Origin: Palsa-965 sp044448685
GTDB taxonomy: Bacteria > Bacteroidota > Bacteroidia > Palsa-965
Direction of reading: 5' to 3'
Length of the DNA stretch: 64,000 nucleotides
Assembly (NCBI GenBank): GCA_044448685.1
Contig: JBIOHC010000008.1
Span: 39,201-103,200, forward strand
The translations under genes and the position numbers were made by a program. Positions within the stretch are counted from its first letter, which is position 1. The number at the start of each line of letters is the position of its first letter. The notes under the pieces are model-generated. The model worked only from the letters and a program-made list of their open reading frames with translations. It was not told the origin of the DNA and searched no databases. Positions 8,987-17,007 of the stretch are shown here, piece by piece.

Positions 8987-10384
8987 TTAAAGCAATATTC
9001 CTCTCAGCATCAGGGTGGCAACGGAGAAATAAATAACCAGTCCGGTTACATCCACCAGGGTAGCTACAAAAGGAGCGGAAGAGACGGCAGGATCCCGCCC
9101 GAATTTCTTAAGCACAATGGGCAGTACAGATCCGCTCAGGTTTCCCCACAGTACTACACCTACCAGAGATACGCTCACCGTAACGGCTACCATGAGCCAA
9201 TGATCCCCATAAACGTTTTTGAAGATGGCCGACCAGAGGGCAATGCGTATGAATCCGATAGCACCCAGAATAAGGCCAAGGCTGAAGCCAACAACGATTT
9301 CTTTTTTGACGATTCTCCACCATTCCCGTATTGTTACTTCACCAAGAGCCAGGGCCCGGATGATAAGTGTGGAAGCCTGTGAGCCGGTATTACCACCGCT
9401 GGAAATGATGAGGGGAACGAAGAGGGCCAGGACGACAGCTTTTTCAATCTGTCCTTCAAAGAAACTCATGGCTGTTGCAGTAAAGCTTTCACCTACGAAG
9501 AGGATGATGAGCCAGCCAACACGTTTCTTGATCAGGGGCCAGAGCGGAATGGTCATATAAGGCTCATCCAGTACTTCGACGGCAGCCATTTTCTGAACAT
9601 CTTCCGTTTCTTCCTGGCGGATCACATCCACCACATCGTCAATAGTTATGCGTCCTGCAAGCCTTCCTATCAGATCGGTAACAGGTAATACGACCAGGTC
9701 ATATTTTTCCATGATACGGGCAGCTTCAGCTGCATCCGTATTTACTTTTACGGAAATGATTTCCGTATTGAAAACATCCCGTATGGGAGTACGCAAAGGA
9801 GTAGTCAGTACCTTTTTGAGGGAAATGAGACCTACCAGTTTCTCCGTATCATCAACCACATAAATGGCATAGATGTGTTTAATATCATCAGCGTGTTCTC
9901 TCAGTGATCGTACACAGTCGAGCATCGTTCCCGCTACATTCACTTCAACAAGCTCTTTGGCCATCAGACCGCCGGCCGTGTTCTTGTCATAATTGAGCAG
10001 ATCAACAATATCGCTGGCCTGTTCCGAATCTTCAATATGGGCCAGTACCTCACCCTGAACCTTGTCGGGGAGTTCGGCTATTACGTCGGCAGCATCATCC
10101 GACTCCATATTATCAATAAACTGTTCGGCAATCTCTTTCGAGGTGAGGGAAGCCAGGAAACGTTCCCGTATATCCTCATCCATTTCAACAAGCACCTTAC
10201 CGGCTTCTTCGTCGCTCAGGTGTTTGTAAATGAATTTGGCTTCTTCCAGATTCAGCTCATTGAATATTTCCGCAATATCGGAGGCATGGAGTTCTTCCAG
10301 GAAGGCATTGATGAATGCGTCATTGCCGGCCTGAATGGCATCCCTGAGCTTGGTGAAATGCTCTTTTGTAAGTTGAAATGACAT
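8987..10384 (-). CDS. mgtE: Magnesium transporter MgtE
   Basis: 465 aa, full length. N-terminal acidic superhelical domain (residues 1-130, rich in 'HASDIAEIF', 'DDAADVIAELP'), a tandem CBS pair (about 130-255, 'DDTEKLVGLISLKKVL', 'LAGRITIDDVVDVI'), a connecting helix, and a C-terminal channel domain of five predicted membrane segments (about 280-465) including 'SSGGNTGSQASTLIIRALALGE', the conserved pore region. It forms a homodimeric Mg2+ channel gated by cytoplasmic Mg2+. It has its own promoter core at 10414-10421 but also follows rsmA closely. Confidence 0.94.
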   Translation of the reverse strand: MSFQLTKEHFTKLRDAIQAGNDAFINAFLEELHASDIAEIFNELNLEEAKFIYKHLSDEEAGKVLVEMDEDIRERFLASLTSKEIAEQFIDNMESDDAADVIAELPDKVQGEVLAHIEDSEQASDIVDLLNYDKNTAGGLMAKELVEVNVAGTMLDCVRSLREHADDIKHIYAIYVVDDTEKLVGLISLKKVLTTPLRTPIRDVFNTEIISVKVNTDAAEAARIMEKYDLVVLPVTDLIGRLAGRITIDDVVDVIRQEETEDVQKMAAVEVLDEPYMTIPLWPLIKKRVGWLIILFVGESFTATAMSFFEGQIEKAVVLALFVPLIISSGGNTGSQASTLIIRALALGEVTIREWWRIVKKEIVVGFSLGLILGAIGFIRIALWSAIFKNVYGDHWLMVAVTVSVSLVGVVLWGNLSGSVLPIVLKKFGRDPAVSSAPFVATLVDVTGLVIYFSVATLMLRGILL

Positions 10385-10413
10385 CAGAGATTCCGGTTTA
10401 ATGCGTTAATTCC

Positions 10414-10421
10414 CAAATTTA
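10414..10421 (-). promoter_or_regulatory. -7 promoter core TAAATTTG upstream of mgtE
   Basis: Perfect TANNTTTG in the short gap between rsmA and mgtE, 29 nt before the mgtE ATG. It suggests an internal promoter in the serS-rsmA-mgtE run. Confidence 0.5.
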
Positions 10422-10425
10422 GGCT

Positions 10426-11190
10426 TTATCCCAATAGGCATGTCAATTCAACAAAATCTTTAACACTGAGTCTTTCCGCCCTCAAAGCAAAGAAAGGATG
10501 ACTCAGCACCTCATCATTATGAATAAGGCTTCGGAGCGCATTGCGCAATGTTTTACGGCGCTGGTTGAAGGCTGTTTTTACAACCCGTATAAAGAGTGCC
10601 TCATTACAGCCAAGATCCTGTATTTCGTTACGTTTCAGCCGTATGACTGCCGATTTGACTTTAGGCGGTGGCTGGAATACATGTTCATGAACGGTGAAGA
10701 GGTATTCAATCGTGTACCAGGCTTGTATCAGGACACTGGTAATGCCATAGGTCTTGCTTCCCGGAGGGGCTGCCAGACGTTCGGCAACTTCTTTCTGAAA
10801 CATTCCCACCACTTCCGGTATCTGATTCCTGTGCTCCAGCACCTGGAACAGAATTTCGGTCGATATATTGTAAGGGAAATTACCGATGATGGCGAACGGA
10901 CCGTTAAACTTTTCCTGAAAAGGATACTGCAGAAAATCGCCTTCAATGATACGGTCGTTCAAGGCAGGAAAATGAACCCTGAGCCATGCTATGGAGTCCC
11001 GGTCCACATCAATAACTGTTGTTTTCAGGAGTGGATCTTCAAGCAGGTATTTGGTCAGCACACCCATGCCGGGGCCAATTTCAAGTACATCGGTATAACC
11101 CTTTTTGCTGAGGCTGTTTACAATATCCTGTGCGATCTGCTCATCTTTGAGAAAATGCTGCCCCAGATGTTTCTTCGCTCTTACAGTCAT
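10426..11190 (-). CDS. rsmA: 16S rRNA (adenine1518-N6/adenine1519-N6)-dimethyltransferase RsmA
   Basis: 254 aa. Dimethylates two adjacent adenines in the 3' hairpin of 16S rRNA. Seen: N-terminal 'KKHLGQHFLKD', SAM-binding motif I 'VLEIGPGMGVLTKYLL', catalytic motif IV 'GNFPYNIST', and the C-terminal helical domain with 'FNQRRKTLRNAL'. Its ATG overlaps the end of the DUF4286 gene by 4 nt, indicating translational coupling. Confidence 0.96.
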   Translation of the reverse strand: MTVRAKKHLGQHFLKDEQIAQDIVNSLSKKGYTDVLEIGPGMGVLTKYLLEDPLLKTTVIDVDRDSIAWLRVHFPALNDRIIEGDFLQYPFQEKFNGPFAIIGNFPYNISTEILFQVLEHRNQIPEVVGMFQKEVAERLAAPPGSKTYGITSVLIQAWYTIEYLFTVHEHVFQPPPKVKSAVIRLKRNEIQDLGCNEALFIRVVKTAFNQRRKTLRNALRSLIHNDEVLSHPFFALRAERLSVKDFVELTCLLG

Positions 11191-11489
11191 TCCAGCACTT
11201 CCAAAAGGGTTCGGAACGCAACAAACTTATCTTTAAACCGCTCGTTATGGTCTTTCTGCAAGCCGGGAGCATGCTTTTGCCGGTATTCTTCCAGTTCGTT
11301 CATGCTGTTGCAGGTATATTGAATGGAGTAGGTAACACCGGAGTCTTCATCAACGAGGACTTTGCAAATCTTATTTTCAATAAAACATCCTGTCTTCATC
11401 ACATCCGGAATATGCGTTTCCCGCATCCATTTCAACCATTCTGTCTGCACATCGTGATCAATACATACGGTGACATTGTATATTATCAT
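11187..11489 (-). CDS. DUF4286 family small protein
   Basis: 100 aa, typical for this Bacteroidota family. Starts 'MIIYNVTVCIDHDVQTEWLKWMRETHIPDVM' and continues with 'YSIQYTCNSMNELEEYRQKHAPGLQKDH', giving an alpha/beta (dimeric ferredoxin-like) pattern. No catalytic residues are evident and the function is unknown. It sits 11 nt after the TPR gene and overlaps rsmA by 4 nt, so it is made together with the rRNA methylase. Confidence 0.85.
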   Translation of the reverse strand: MIIYNVTVCIDHDVQTEWLKWMRETHIPDVMKTGCFIENKICKVLVDEDSGVTYSIQYTCNSMNELEEYRQKHAPGLQKDHNERFKDKFVAFRTLLEVLE

Positions 11490-11500
11490 AATCCTGTTCT

Positions 11501-13348
11501 TCAGTTAACCGTATCTCCGCGTAAAGCCCTGAAACGTTTACGGGCATCCACTCCAAAAGTGCTTCCCTGATATTTAGTCAGGAGTTCCTGATAACATTCC
11601 ATAGCCTTCTCTTTGTTCTTCAGTTGCTCTTCGTAGATGACGCCCATCCTATACAATGCGTCATCGGCAAGGACGCTGGAGCTGTAAGTACTAACCAGCT
11701 TTTGCAGATAAACGACAGCGTCATCAAAATGCCCTTCCCTGAGTTTTATGCCGGCTCTTTTAAAGAGGATATCATCACTGAGGGCGTGGTTAGGGAAGAG
11801 TTTGTTGATGGAATCAAAGGTTGAGAAGGCTTCCTCATCTTTATTCTGAAAAGAAAGCAGTTCAGCCCGGGCATACATCATCATGGGGACTACGTTGGAA
11901 TCTTCTGCCATATTTTCGCTGATGAACAGGGAAAGTTCCATGGCGTCATTGGCGATGAGTTTGGAGGTGGCCCCTTTGAGTACATCAAGCTGGGCCTGGG
12001 CCCATTTGAAATCTCCTGTATAATAACCCACCTTGGCATTCCTGAACTTTGCTTCCTGCCCGATCGGATCATGTTTGTAGGTTTTCTCAACCTGTGAATA
12101 TTTAAGGGATGCTTCCCATACTTCTCCTGAGAGCAAGAGAATGTCACCCAGTTCCAGTTTGCATTCAGCCTGTATTATCGGGCTTACCTGGGGCATATCG
12201 ATTACTTCGTTGAGGAGTTCGGTTGCATATTTGGTATTGTAGAGGTAAAAGGCTTCGAGGTGGGCCAGTTCATGTATGCTCTTTGCTGTAGCCGGTGTTT
12301 TACCCAGGTCATGCAGGGTTTGCTGGTATTGTTTTTCAAGATCCGTCAAATCGGATTTTGACCAGGTGCCTTTACTTATTGTACGGCGGTTCATGGCTGT
12401 AAGCAATTCCATCTGGGCCTGCTGGGTAAAGAATCCTTCAGGCCCCAGGCTGATCACATATTTGTAGCATTTAATGGCAGTCTCATAATCTTCGTTCGAA
12501 ACACAGGTCGATGCAAGAGCCATAACACGTGTGCCTTCTTCTTTTTTGCGTTTGTCAAGCGCTTTGGCCTGTACAAAAGCGGCATCAAAATCTTTTTGCT
12601 GCATCAGCATCCACAGCAGGAGTTCGGAATAAATGGTGCGGTCCCCGTCTTTCTGTACACGCCTGAGTAATTCGGTTTTGAGGAGGGCGTTTTTTTTCTG
12701 ATCCCCTGTATTGTCGAATTTTTCCTGAAGCATATTCTGTACATTCTGAATGGAACGTTCATCATAGCCTATGGCATCCAGGTATTCATTGATCATACCG
12801 ACATAATCTTTTTTGATCTCATAGATTTCTGCGAGTTCAAAATTGAAAGGATAAAAATTGATAAGCTTTCTTCCTTTCAGATAAGTTTCTATGGCATAAT
12901 CATATTCCTTTAAAGCAAGAAAGGATTTGGCCAGGTCAAACACCTGGTTTTGGTTGGGAGAAAGATCATGAACAGCCTGTTCGTATTGTTTTTTGGCTTT
13001 GTCGTCAAGGCCCTGGGCTTTATACAATGAACCCAGATCAACTTCGTATTTCAGGTCATAAGGAAAATTCTTTATCTGGCGACGGATGATTTTCTCTCCT
13101 TTTTTGAAATCCTTGGTATGGATGAGGCAATCGATATAGTAGGAGTAATAGAGTTCGCTTTGTTTTTTGTTAAACAGTTTTTCATAATAAATGAGGGCCT
13201 TGTCAAATTCCCCGGCCTGGTAATACTGAACAGCCAACTGTTCATCTTCCGTAGGCTTGTCACCTGTTGTTTGGGAGAAAACAGAAAAGTGCAGGCCGAA
13301 GGCCAGCAGACAGATAAGCAATCGAAAATGAAAACGAGCCTTAGTCAT
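11501..13348 (-). CDS. Secreted tetratricopeptide-repeat protein
   Basis: About 615 aa from ATG 13348, with a signal peptide ('MTKARFHFRLLICLLAFGLHFSVFSQ'). The rest is helical TPR repeats: 'AVQYYQAGEFDKALIYYEKLF' at the N-terminus, 'CYKYVISLGPEGFF' mid-protein and a cluster at the C-terminus ('FKRAGIKLREGHFDDAVVYLQKLVSTYSSS', 'YRMGVIYEEQLKNKEKAMECYQELLTKYQGSTF'). The C-terminal pattern resembles outer-membrane assembly/YbgF-type TPRs, so it is likely a periplasmic scaffold; the partner is unknown. The longer frame (to 13417) would run into the upstream gene; the chosen ATG overlaps that gene's stop by 8 nt. Confidence 0.85.
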   Translation of the reverse strand: MTKARFHFRLLICLLAFGLHFSVFSQTTGDKPTEDEQLAVQYYQAGEFDKALIYYEKLFNKKQSELYYSYYIDCLIHTKDFKKGEKIIRRQIKNFPYDLKYEVDLGSLYKAQGLDDKAKKQYEQAVHDLSPNQNQVFDLAKSFLALKEYDYAIETYLKGRKLINFYPFNFELAEIYEIKKDYVGMINEYLDAIGYDERSIQNVQNMLQEKFDNTGDQKKNALLKTELLRRVQKDGDRTIYSELLLWMLMQQKDFDAAFVQAKALDKRKKEEGTRVMALASTCVSNEDYETAIKCYKYVISLGPEGFFTQQAQMELLTAMNRRTISKGTWSKSDLTDLEKQYQQTLHDLGKTPATAKSIHELAHLEAFYLYNTKYATELLNEVIDMPQVSPIIQAECKLELGDILLLSGEVWEASLKYSQVEKTYKHDPIGQEAKFRNAKVGYYTGDFKWAQAQLDVLKGATSKLIANDAMELSLFISENMAEDSNVVPMMMYARAELLSFQNKDEEAFSTFDSINKLFPNHALSDDILFKRAGIKLREGHFDDAVVYLQKLVSTYSSSVLADDALYRMGVIYEEQLKNKEKAMECYQELLTKYQGSTFGVDARKRFRALRGDTVN

Positions 13349-13955
13349 TATCTGTTCCGGATTGGGAAAGCTTGTCAATATCCACAGGTTCTTTTCCGCC
13401 TTTTGCCTTGAGGGCATCCACCTCTTTGACGATGACCGAGTCGAGTGAAGTAATCTGTGTGAAAGTCTGCTGAATCATAGGGAAGATGGAACCTGCTGAA
13501 TTACACAGTCCGGCAACCCGGCGCATTTCAGTCATCAGGCAGTTATGTGCATCGAGTTTTGAATCCAGGGTATTGTGCCTCAGGTCATGAGCCAGATTCT
13601 CACACTGTTTTTTTTCCTTGTCAATGTTTTCAGCCAGGAGGCGGTTTGTACTAAGATACACCAGGAAAGGTTTTTTAAGGTTGTTATACCGTGACAGGCG
13701 GTATCCTTCTTCCTTACTGAGGGTATCAGTACGGTTAAGCTGTATATAGGCCAGGTTATAGGTAACAGCACGTAAAGCTTTTCTGATCTGAACGGTATCG
13801 GTATGCTTGCGGAGCGAGTCCAGCTTTTTTACAACCAGGTACAGGCTGTCGGCCGAAACCAGTTCAGCCGGATGTTTAGGCGAACTACTGCAGGAAAGGA
13901 GCAGAGCAGAGCACAGCAACAGAGCGATTGAGCAGAGACAGATATAACGTATCAT
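13341..13955 (-). CDS. Putative lipoprotein of unknown function
   Basis: 204 aa. A signal with lipobox ('IALLLCSALLLSCSSSP') predicts lipid attachment at Cys22. The mature part is mainly helical with many 'LDSLRKHTDTVQIRKAL'-type segments. No domain is recognised. Its ATG shares one nucleotide with the serS stop (TGATG) and its stop overlaps the TPR gene start by 8 nt, so it is cotranscribed between the two; a role with the periplasmic TPR protein is plausible inference. Confidence 0.75.
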   Translation of the reverse strand: MIRYICLCSIALLLCSALLLSCSSSPKHPAELVSADSLYLVVKKLDSLRKHTDTVQIRKALRAVTYNLAYIQLNRTDTLSKEEGYRLSRYNNLKKPFLVYLSTNRLLAENIDKEKKQCENLAHDLRHNTLDSKLDAHNCLMTEMRRVAGLCNSAGSIFPMIQQTFTQITSLDSVIVKEVDALKAKGGKEPVDIDKLSQSGTDND

Positions 13956-15226
13956 CAGGAAATCAGTTCAAATCCGGTATAAGGTACAAGAACTTTAGGA
14001 ATGCGTATACCTTCCGGAGTCTGGTTGTTTTCCAGCAAGGCAGCCACAATCCTTGGCAATGCCAGGGCGCTTCCGTTGAGGGTATGAGCCAGTACAGGCT
14101 TGCCTTCGGCTTCTTTATAGCGAAGTTTAAGCCTGTTGCTTTGAAAGGATTCGAAATTGGAAACAGAGCTCACTTCCAGCCAGCGTTTCTGAGCCGCGCT
14201 GTACACTTCCATATCATAGGTCATGGCAGAAGCAAAACTCATATCACCCCCGCAAAGCCTGAGGGTGCGGAAGGGCAGTTGCAGCTCCTTCAGGATGCCG
14301 GCCACATATTCACGCATTTCTTCCAGGATCTCGTATGATTTGGAAGGATGGGCGATCTGGACAATTTCAATTTTGTCGAACTGGTGTAAGCGGTTCAGTC
14401 CGCGTACATGAGCACCCCACGCTCCTGCTTCGCGGCGGAAGCAAAGTGTATACCCACAGTTTTTTATAGGCAGCTGTGACGCTTTCAGGATCACATCCCT
14501 GTACATATTGGTAATAGGCACTTCGGCGGTAGGTATGAGGTAGAGGTTGTCGACCCCTACGTGATACATCTGTCCTTCCTTATCAGGGAGCTGTCCGGTT
14601 CCGAAGCCCGAGGCTTCGTTAACAAGAATGGGAGGCTGTACTTCCATATACCCTGCAGCAGTGGCCCGATCGAGGAAGAAATTGATAAGGGCTCTTTGTA
14701 ATCGCGCACCTTTGTTGGTATACACCGGAAAACCGGCACCAGTCAGTTTAACGCCCAGTTCAAAATCAATGAGGTTGTATTTTGTAATGAGTTCCCAGTG
14801 AGGCTGTGCATTATCAGGCAGGAGTGGAACTTCACCCCAGGAAAACACCGTTTCATTTTCTTCCGGTGTTTTGCCTTTTGGTACCAGCTTGTAAGGAATA
14901 TTCGGAAGCAGGACAAGGGACTTGTTCAGTTCCTCTTCGCTGGTTCGTAAGGTCTCTTCCAGTTTTTTGGCTTGTTCCTTAAGTCCGGAGCTTTGTGCTT
15001 TCAACGTTTCAGCCTCAGCCTTCTTTCCGGTTTTCATCAGTTCACCTACCTGACGGGCCAGGGTATTGGCTTCATTGAGATGGTTATCCAGTTCATTCTG
15101 GAATTTGCGGCGCTGGGTATCCATATCAAGGATCTTCTCAACGGCCTCCCGGGCATCCAGGTTCTTAACACCCAGACGGGTGATGACTTCTTCTTTATTA
15201 TCACGTATGTATTGAAGTTGCAGCAT
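13955..15226 (-). CDS. serS: Seryl-tRNA synthetase
   Basis: 423 aa, usual length. Charges tRNA-Ser. N-terminal coiled-coil arm (residues about 25-100: long K/E/A/L helix with 'RRKFQNELDNHLNEANTLARQVGELM'), then a class II catalytic core with 'LIPTAEVPITNMYRD', motif 2 'CFRREAGAWGAHVRGLNRLHQFDKIE' and motif 3 'NGSALALPRIVAALLENNQ'. The frame is open to 15298, but a -7 core at 15250-15257 and the family N-terminus MLQLQYIRDN fix the start at 15226. First gene of the minus-strand run down to the hydroxyacid dehydrogenase. Confidence 0.96.
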   Translation of the reverse strand: MLQLQYIRDNKEEVITRLGVKNLDAREAVEKILDMDTQRRKFQNELDNHLNEANTLARQVGELMKTGKKAEAETLKAQSSGLKEQAKKLEETLRTSEEELNKSLVLLPNIPYKLVPKGKTPEENETVFSWGEVPLLPDNAQPHWELITKYNLIDFELGVKLTGAGFPVYTNKGARLQRALINFFLDRATAAGYMEVQPPILVNEASGFGTGQLPDKEGQMYHVGVDNLYLIPTAEVPITNMYRDVILKASQLPIKNCGYTLCFRREAGAWGAHVRGLNRLHQFDKIEIVQIAHPSKSYEILEEMREYVAGILKELQLPFRTLRLCGGDMSFASAMTYDMEVYSAAQKRWLEVSSVSNFESFQSNRLKLRYKEAEGKPVLAHTLNGSALALPRIVAALLENNQTPEGIRIPKVLVPYTGFELIS

Positions 15227-15249
15227 AAAATTAAGTGTAGGGTGTTTGG

Positions 15250-15257
15250 CAAATTTA
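15250..15257 (-). promoter_or_regulatory. -7 promoter core TAAATTTG for serS
   Basis: Perfect TANNTTTG, 23 nt before the serS ATG and just beyond the rpmA terminator hairpin. It decides the serS start in favour of 15226. Confidence 0.6.
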
Positions 15258-15265
15258 CTAAAAGA

Positions 15266-15295
15266 AAATCCTCCCGGTATCGACCGGGAGGATTT
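15266..15295 (-). terminator. Intrinsic terminator after rplU-rpmA
   Basis: Perfect 13-bp stem (left arm AAATCCTCCCGGT at 15266-15278, right arm at 15283-15295) with a 4-nt loop. The arms are flanked by A and T runs. It lies 23 nt after the rpmA stop and separates the ribosomal-protein operon from serS. Confidence 0.85.
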
Positions 15296-15318
15296 CATAA
15301 AAGTTCAGAATAACCGGC

Positions 15319-15582
15319 TTATTCCGCAGTAGCAGGAATAACGGATACGTAAGAGCGGTTATTTCTTTTTTTCTTGTAAGCCACTTTGCCGTCGATGAGG
15401 GCAAAAAGGGTATGATCTTTACCTATGCCTACATTTTCGCCGGGATGGTGAACGGTTCCGCGCTGGCGGACGATGATATTCCCGGCAATGGTCAGCTGCC
15501 CACCGTATACTTTGATGCCGAGGCGTTTAGCGTGCGATTCGCGGCCGTTTTTTACCTTGCCTTCGCCTTTTTTATGTGCCAT
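15319..15582 (-). CDS. rpmA: 50S ribosomal protein L27
   Basis: 87 aa. Begins 'MAHKKGEGKVKNGRESHAKRLG' and contains the conserved 'GNIIVRQRGTVHHPGENVGIGKDHTLFALIDG' block of L27, whose N-terminal tail reaches the peptidyl-transferase centre. No N-terminal extension needing proteolysis (as in Firmicutes) is present. Lies 47 nt after rplU in the conserved L21-L27 order. Confidence 0.97.
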   Translation of the reverse strand: MAHKKGEGKVKNGRESHAKRLGIKVYGGQLTIAGNIIVRQRGTVHHPGENVGIGKDHTLFALIDGKVAYKKKRNNRSYVSVIPATAE

Positions 15583-15629
15583 TGTATCTTGTTTTTAAAT
15601 TCTGTTTATGACTGTTTGAAGTGCCGGGC

Positions 15630-16100
15630 TTATTCAGCTTTCTTTTTACGGGCTTTCTTTACAGGTGCCTTGGCTTCCACTTCTTCCACTTCAACAGGAG
15701 CCGCTACTTTCTTTGCTTTGGCTACCGGTGCAGTTTTTAAACGTTTGGAAGCTACTGCTTTGCTGTCGGCAGCTTTCAGGGTTTCTCCTTTGGCCAGGAT
15801 GTCCTGAACCAGGATTTCCGACAGTTGCTGACGGTGTCCGTTTTTCTTGGCATAGCCTTTACGGCGTTTCTTTTTGAAGACAATCACCTTGTCGCCCTGC
15901 AAGTGCGAAAGCACCTGAGCTGCTACACGGTAACCATCCACATTCGGTGTTCCAACTACGATTTTACCGTCGTTGTCGATCAACAATACCTTGTCGAACT
16001 CCAGATTGGAACCCTCGCTAGCCTCCAGGCGGTGTACATACACTCTTTGGTTCTTTTGAACCTTAAACTGATGCCCGGCTATTTCTACAATTGCGTACAT
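15630..16100 (-). CDS. rplU: 50S ribosomal protein L21 with C-terminal extension
   Basis: 156 aa; ordinary L21 is about 103 aa. The first ~100 residues are canonical ('MYAIVEIAGHQFKV', 'VLLIDNDGKIVVGTP', 'VIVFKKKRRKGYAKKNGHRQQLSEI'). The last ~50 residues form a low-complexity Ala/Lys/Val/Glu tail ending 'KKARKKKAE', probably disordered and binding rRNA. A -7-like core lies at 16152-16159. Confidence 0.96.
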   Translation of the reverse strand: MYAIVEIAGHQFKVQKNQRVYVHRLEASEGSNLEFDKVLLIDNDGKIVVGTPNVDGYRVAAQVLSHLQGDKVIVFKKKRRKGYAKKNGHRQQLSEILVQDILAKGETLKAADSKAVASKRLKTAPVAKAKKVAAPVEVEEVEAKAPVKKARKKKAE

Positions 16101-16151
16101 TATTAGGGTTTTTTATGAATGTGTTAATCCCCATTTATGATTTGGGGAGGG

Positions 16152-16159
16152 CGAAATTA
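16152..16159 (-). promoter_or_regulatory. Candidate -7 core TAATTTCG for rplU-rpmA
   Basis: Minus-strand TANNTTCG, a variant also seen before trmB and the RDD gene in this window. It lies about 51 nt before the rplU ATG. Confidence 0.35.
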
Positions 16160-16161
16160 TG

Positions 16162-16192
16162 AAAAATTATTAAGCCGGCAAAAATTATTAAG
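16162..16192. repeat. 13-bp direct repeat upstream of rplU
   Basis: AAAAATTATTAAG occurs twice, at 16162-16174 and 16180-16192, 18 bp apart with CCGGC between. It lies just upstream of the rplU -7 core on the minus strand and could be a regulatory or AT-rich upstream element. Confidence 0.4.
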
Positions 16193-16220
16193 GCTTAAGG
16201 GTCAGTTTTTGTGAAAAATA

Positions 16221-16706
16221 TCATTTTATGCCTTCATATTCTTCAATTTTCCTCTGAAAAGCAGCCAATACTTCATTCTGGAAGGGGTAATCCTTTAAAT
16301 AAATTATATTGGTATAAATTGACAAACTATGGGCTTCATACTCCAATTCGATTGAAATCAATTCAAATTTATCATGCAAATCATAATGTTTTACCCATCT
16401 TTTAAATAGTTCATTCCTGATTTTATGTTTTCCATCAGAGAAGTCGGGCATATATATTAAACACACATTCCTTTTTGAGAAGAAATCAAAAAAAATATCT
16501 CTTACCGTTCTGGAAACTGTATAATCTTTGGGAGGTCGTTTCTCGGCAGAGGATACCAGCGTTACATTAAAGATACTATCCTGAAAATTTTCAGAAAGTT
16601 TCAATTCTCGATAAGGACTAAACACAATAGTATATGCAGAGCCAAAATCAGAAGTAAAAAAATATTCATTGGGAGCCCTGATAACATAGGCATAAGAATC
16701 GGGCAT
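16221..16706 (-). CDS. DUF6169-like protein
   Basis: 161 aa, soluble. Opens 'MPDSYAYVIRAPNEYFFTSDFGSAYTIVF', an alternating beta pattern that I associate from memory with Bacteroidota DUF6169, followed by a helix-rich middle ('TVRDIFFDFFSKRNVCLIYMPDFSDGKHKIRNELFKRWV'). No catalytic signature is seen. The gene is visibly richer in A+T than its neighbours, suggesting horizontal acquisition. A 46-codon basic ORF ends 17 nt upstream on the same strand and shares its promoter. Family label moderately sure, function unknown. Confidence 0.7.
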   Translation of the reverse strand: MPDSYAYVIRAPNEYFFTSDFGSAYTIVFSPYRELKLSENFQDSIFNVTLVSSAEKRPPKDYTVSRTVRDIFFDFFSKRNVCLIYMPDFSDGKHKIRNELFKRWVKHYDLHDKFELISIELEYEAHSLSIYTNIIYLKDYPFQNEVLAAFQRKIEEYEGIK

Positions 16707-16723
16707 AGGAAAAAAAATTGACT

Positions 16724-16864
16724 TTAGCTTTGGGAAGCCTTCTTCCTTGCAGCAATGCGCTGCTTAATCGCAACGTTTGCCTCCTTCTTGCGGAGCGCTT
16801 CTGCGATGATAGGATCATCAGCTTTGATGACCTTTTTAATCTTTATTTTGACCGTTCTGATCAT
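16724..16864 (-). CDS. Small basic protein (46 aa) upstream of the DUF6169-like gene
   Basis: ATG at 16862-16864, TAA at 16724-16726. The product starts MIRTVKIKIKKVIKADD and ends AIKQRIAARKKASQS; it is strongly Lys/Arg-rich, with a beta-like N-terminus and an Ala/Lys helical C-terminus. It ends 17 nt before the DUF6169-like start. A perfect -7 core (TAAATTTG, 16907-16914) and an inverted repeat (16884-16902) lie directly upstream. Not recognised as a known family. The arrangement (short basic ORF first, self-contained promoter with operator-like repeat, larger gene second) resembles autoregulated toxin-antitoxin layouts, but that is inference. Confidence 0.6.
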   Translation of the reverse strand: MIRTVKIKIKKVIKADDPIIAEALRKKEANVAIKQRIAARKKASQS

Positions 16865-16883
16865 TTAGATAATCAAACGCTAA

Positions 16884-16914
16884 ACATACGTTAGATGTAT
16901 GTACAGCAAATTTA
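16884..16914 (-). promoter_or_regulatory. Promoter with operator-like inverted repeat for the 46-aa ORF/DUF6169 pair
   Basis: The -7 core TAAATTTG occupies 16907-16914 on the minus strand. The inverted repeat ACATAC-N7-GTATGT spans 16884-16902, which is where transcription would begin, so a bound protein would block initiation. Confidence 0.5.
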
Positions 16915-16966
16915 AGCAATTGTAGCCAAAAAAACTCCTTATTCCTCCTCCTTCATTTATAATCCT

Positions 16967-16974
16967 TATTTTTA
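16967..16974 (+). promoter_or_regulatory. -7 core TATTTTTA for the secreted hydrolase
   Basis: TANNTTTA followed by CGCC, 33 nt before the ATG at 17008. The same TA..TTTACGCC context precedes the GNAT gene. Confidence 0.4.
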
Positions 16975-17007
16975 CGCCCTGATTCAATTCAATCAAAGCA
17001 GGGAACA

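Noticed and set aside
10498..11322. 274-aa plus-strand open frame
   Set aside because: Antisense to rsmA and DUF4286; Cys/Phe/His-rich, no family pattern.
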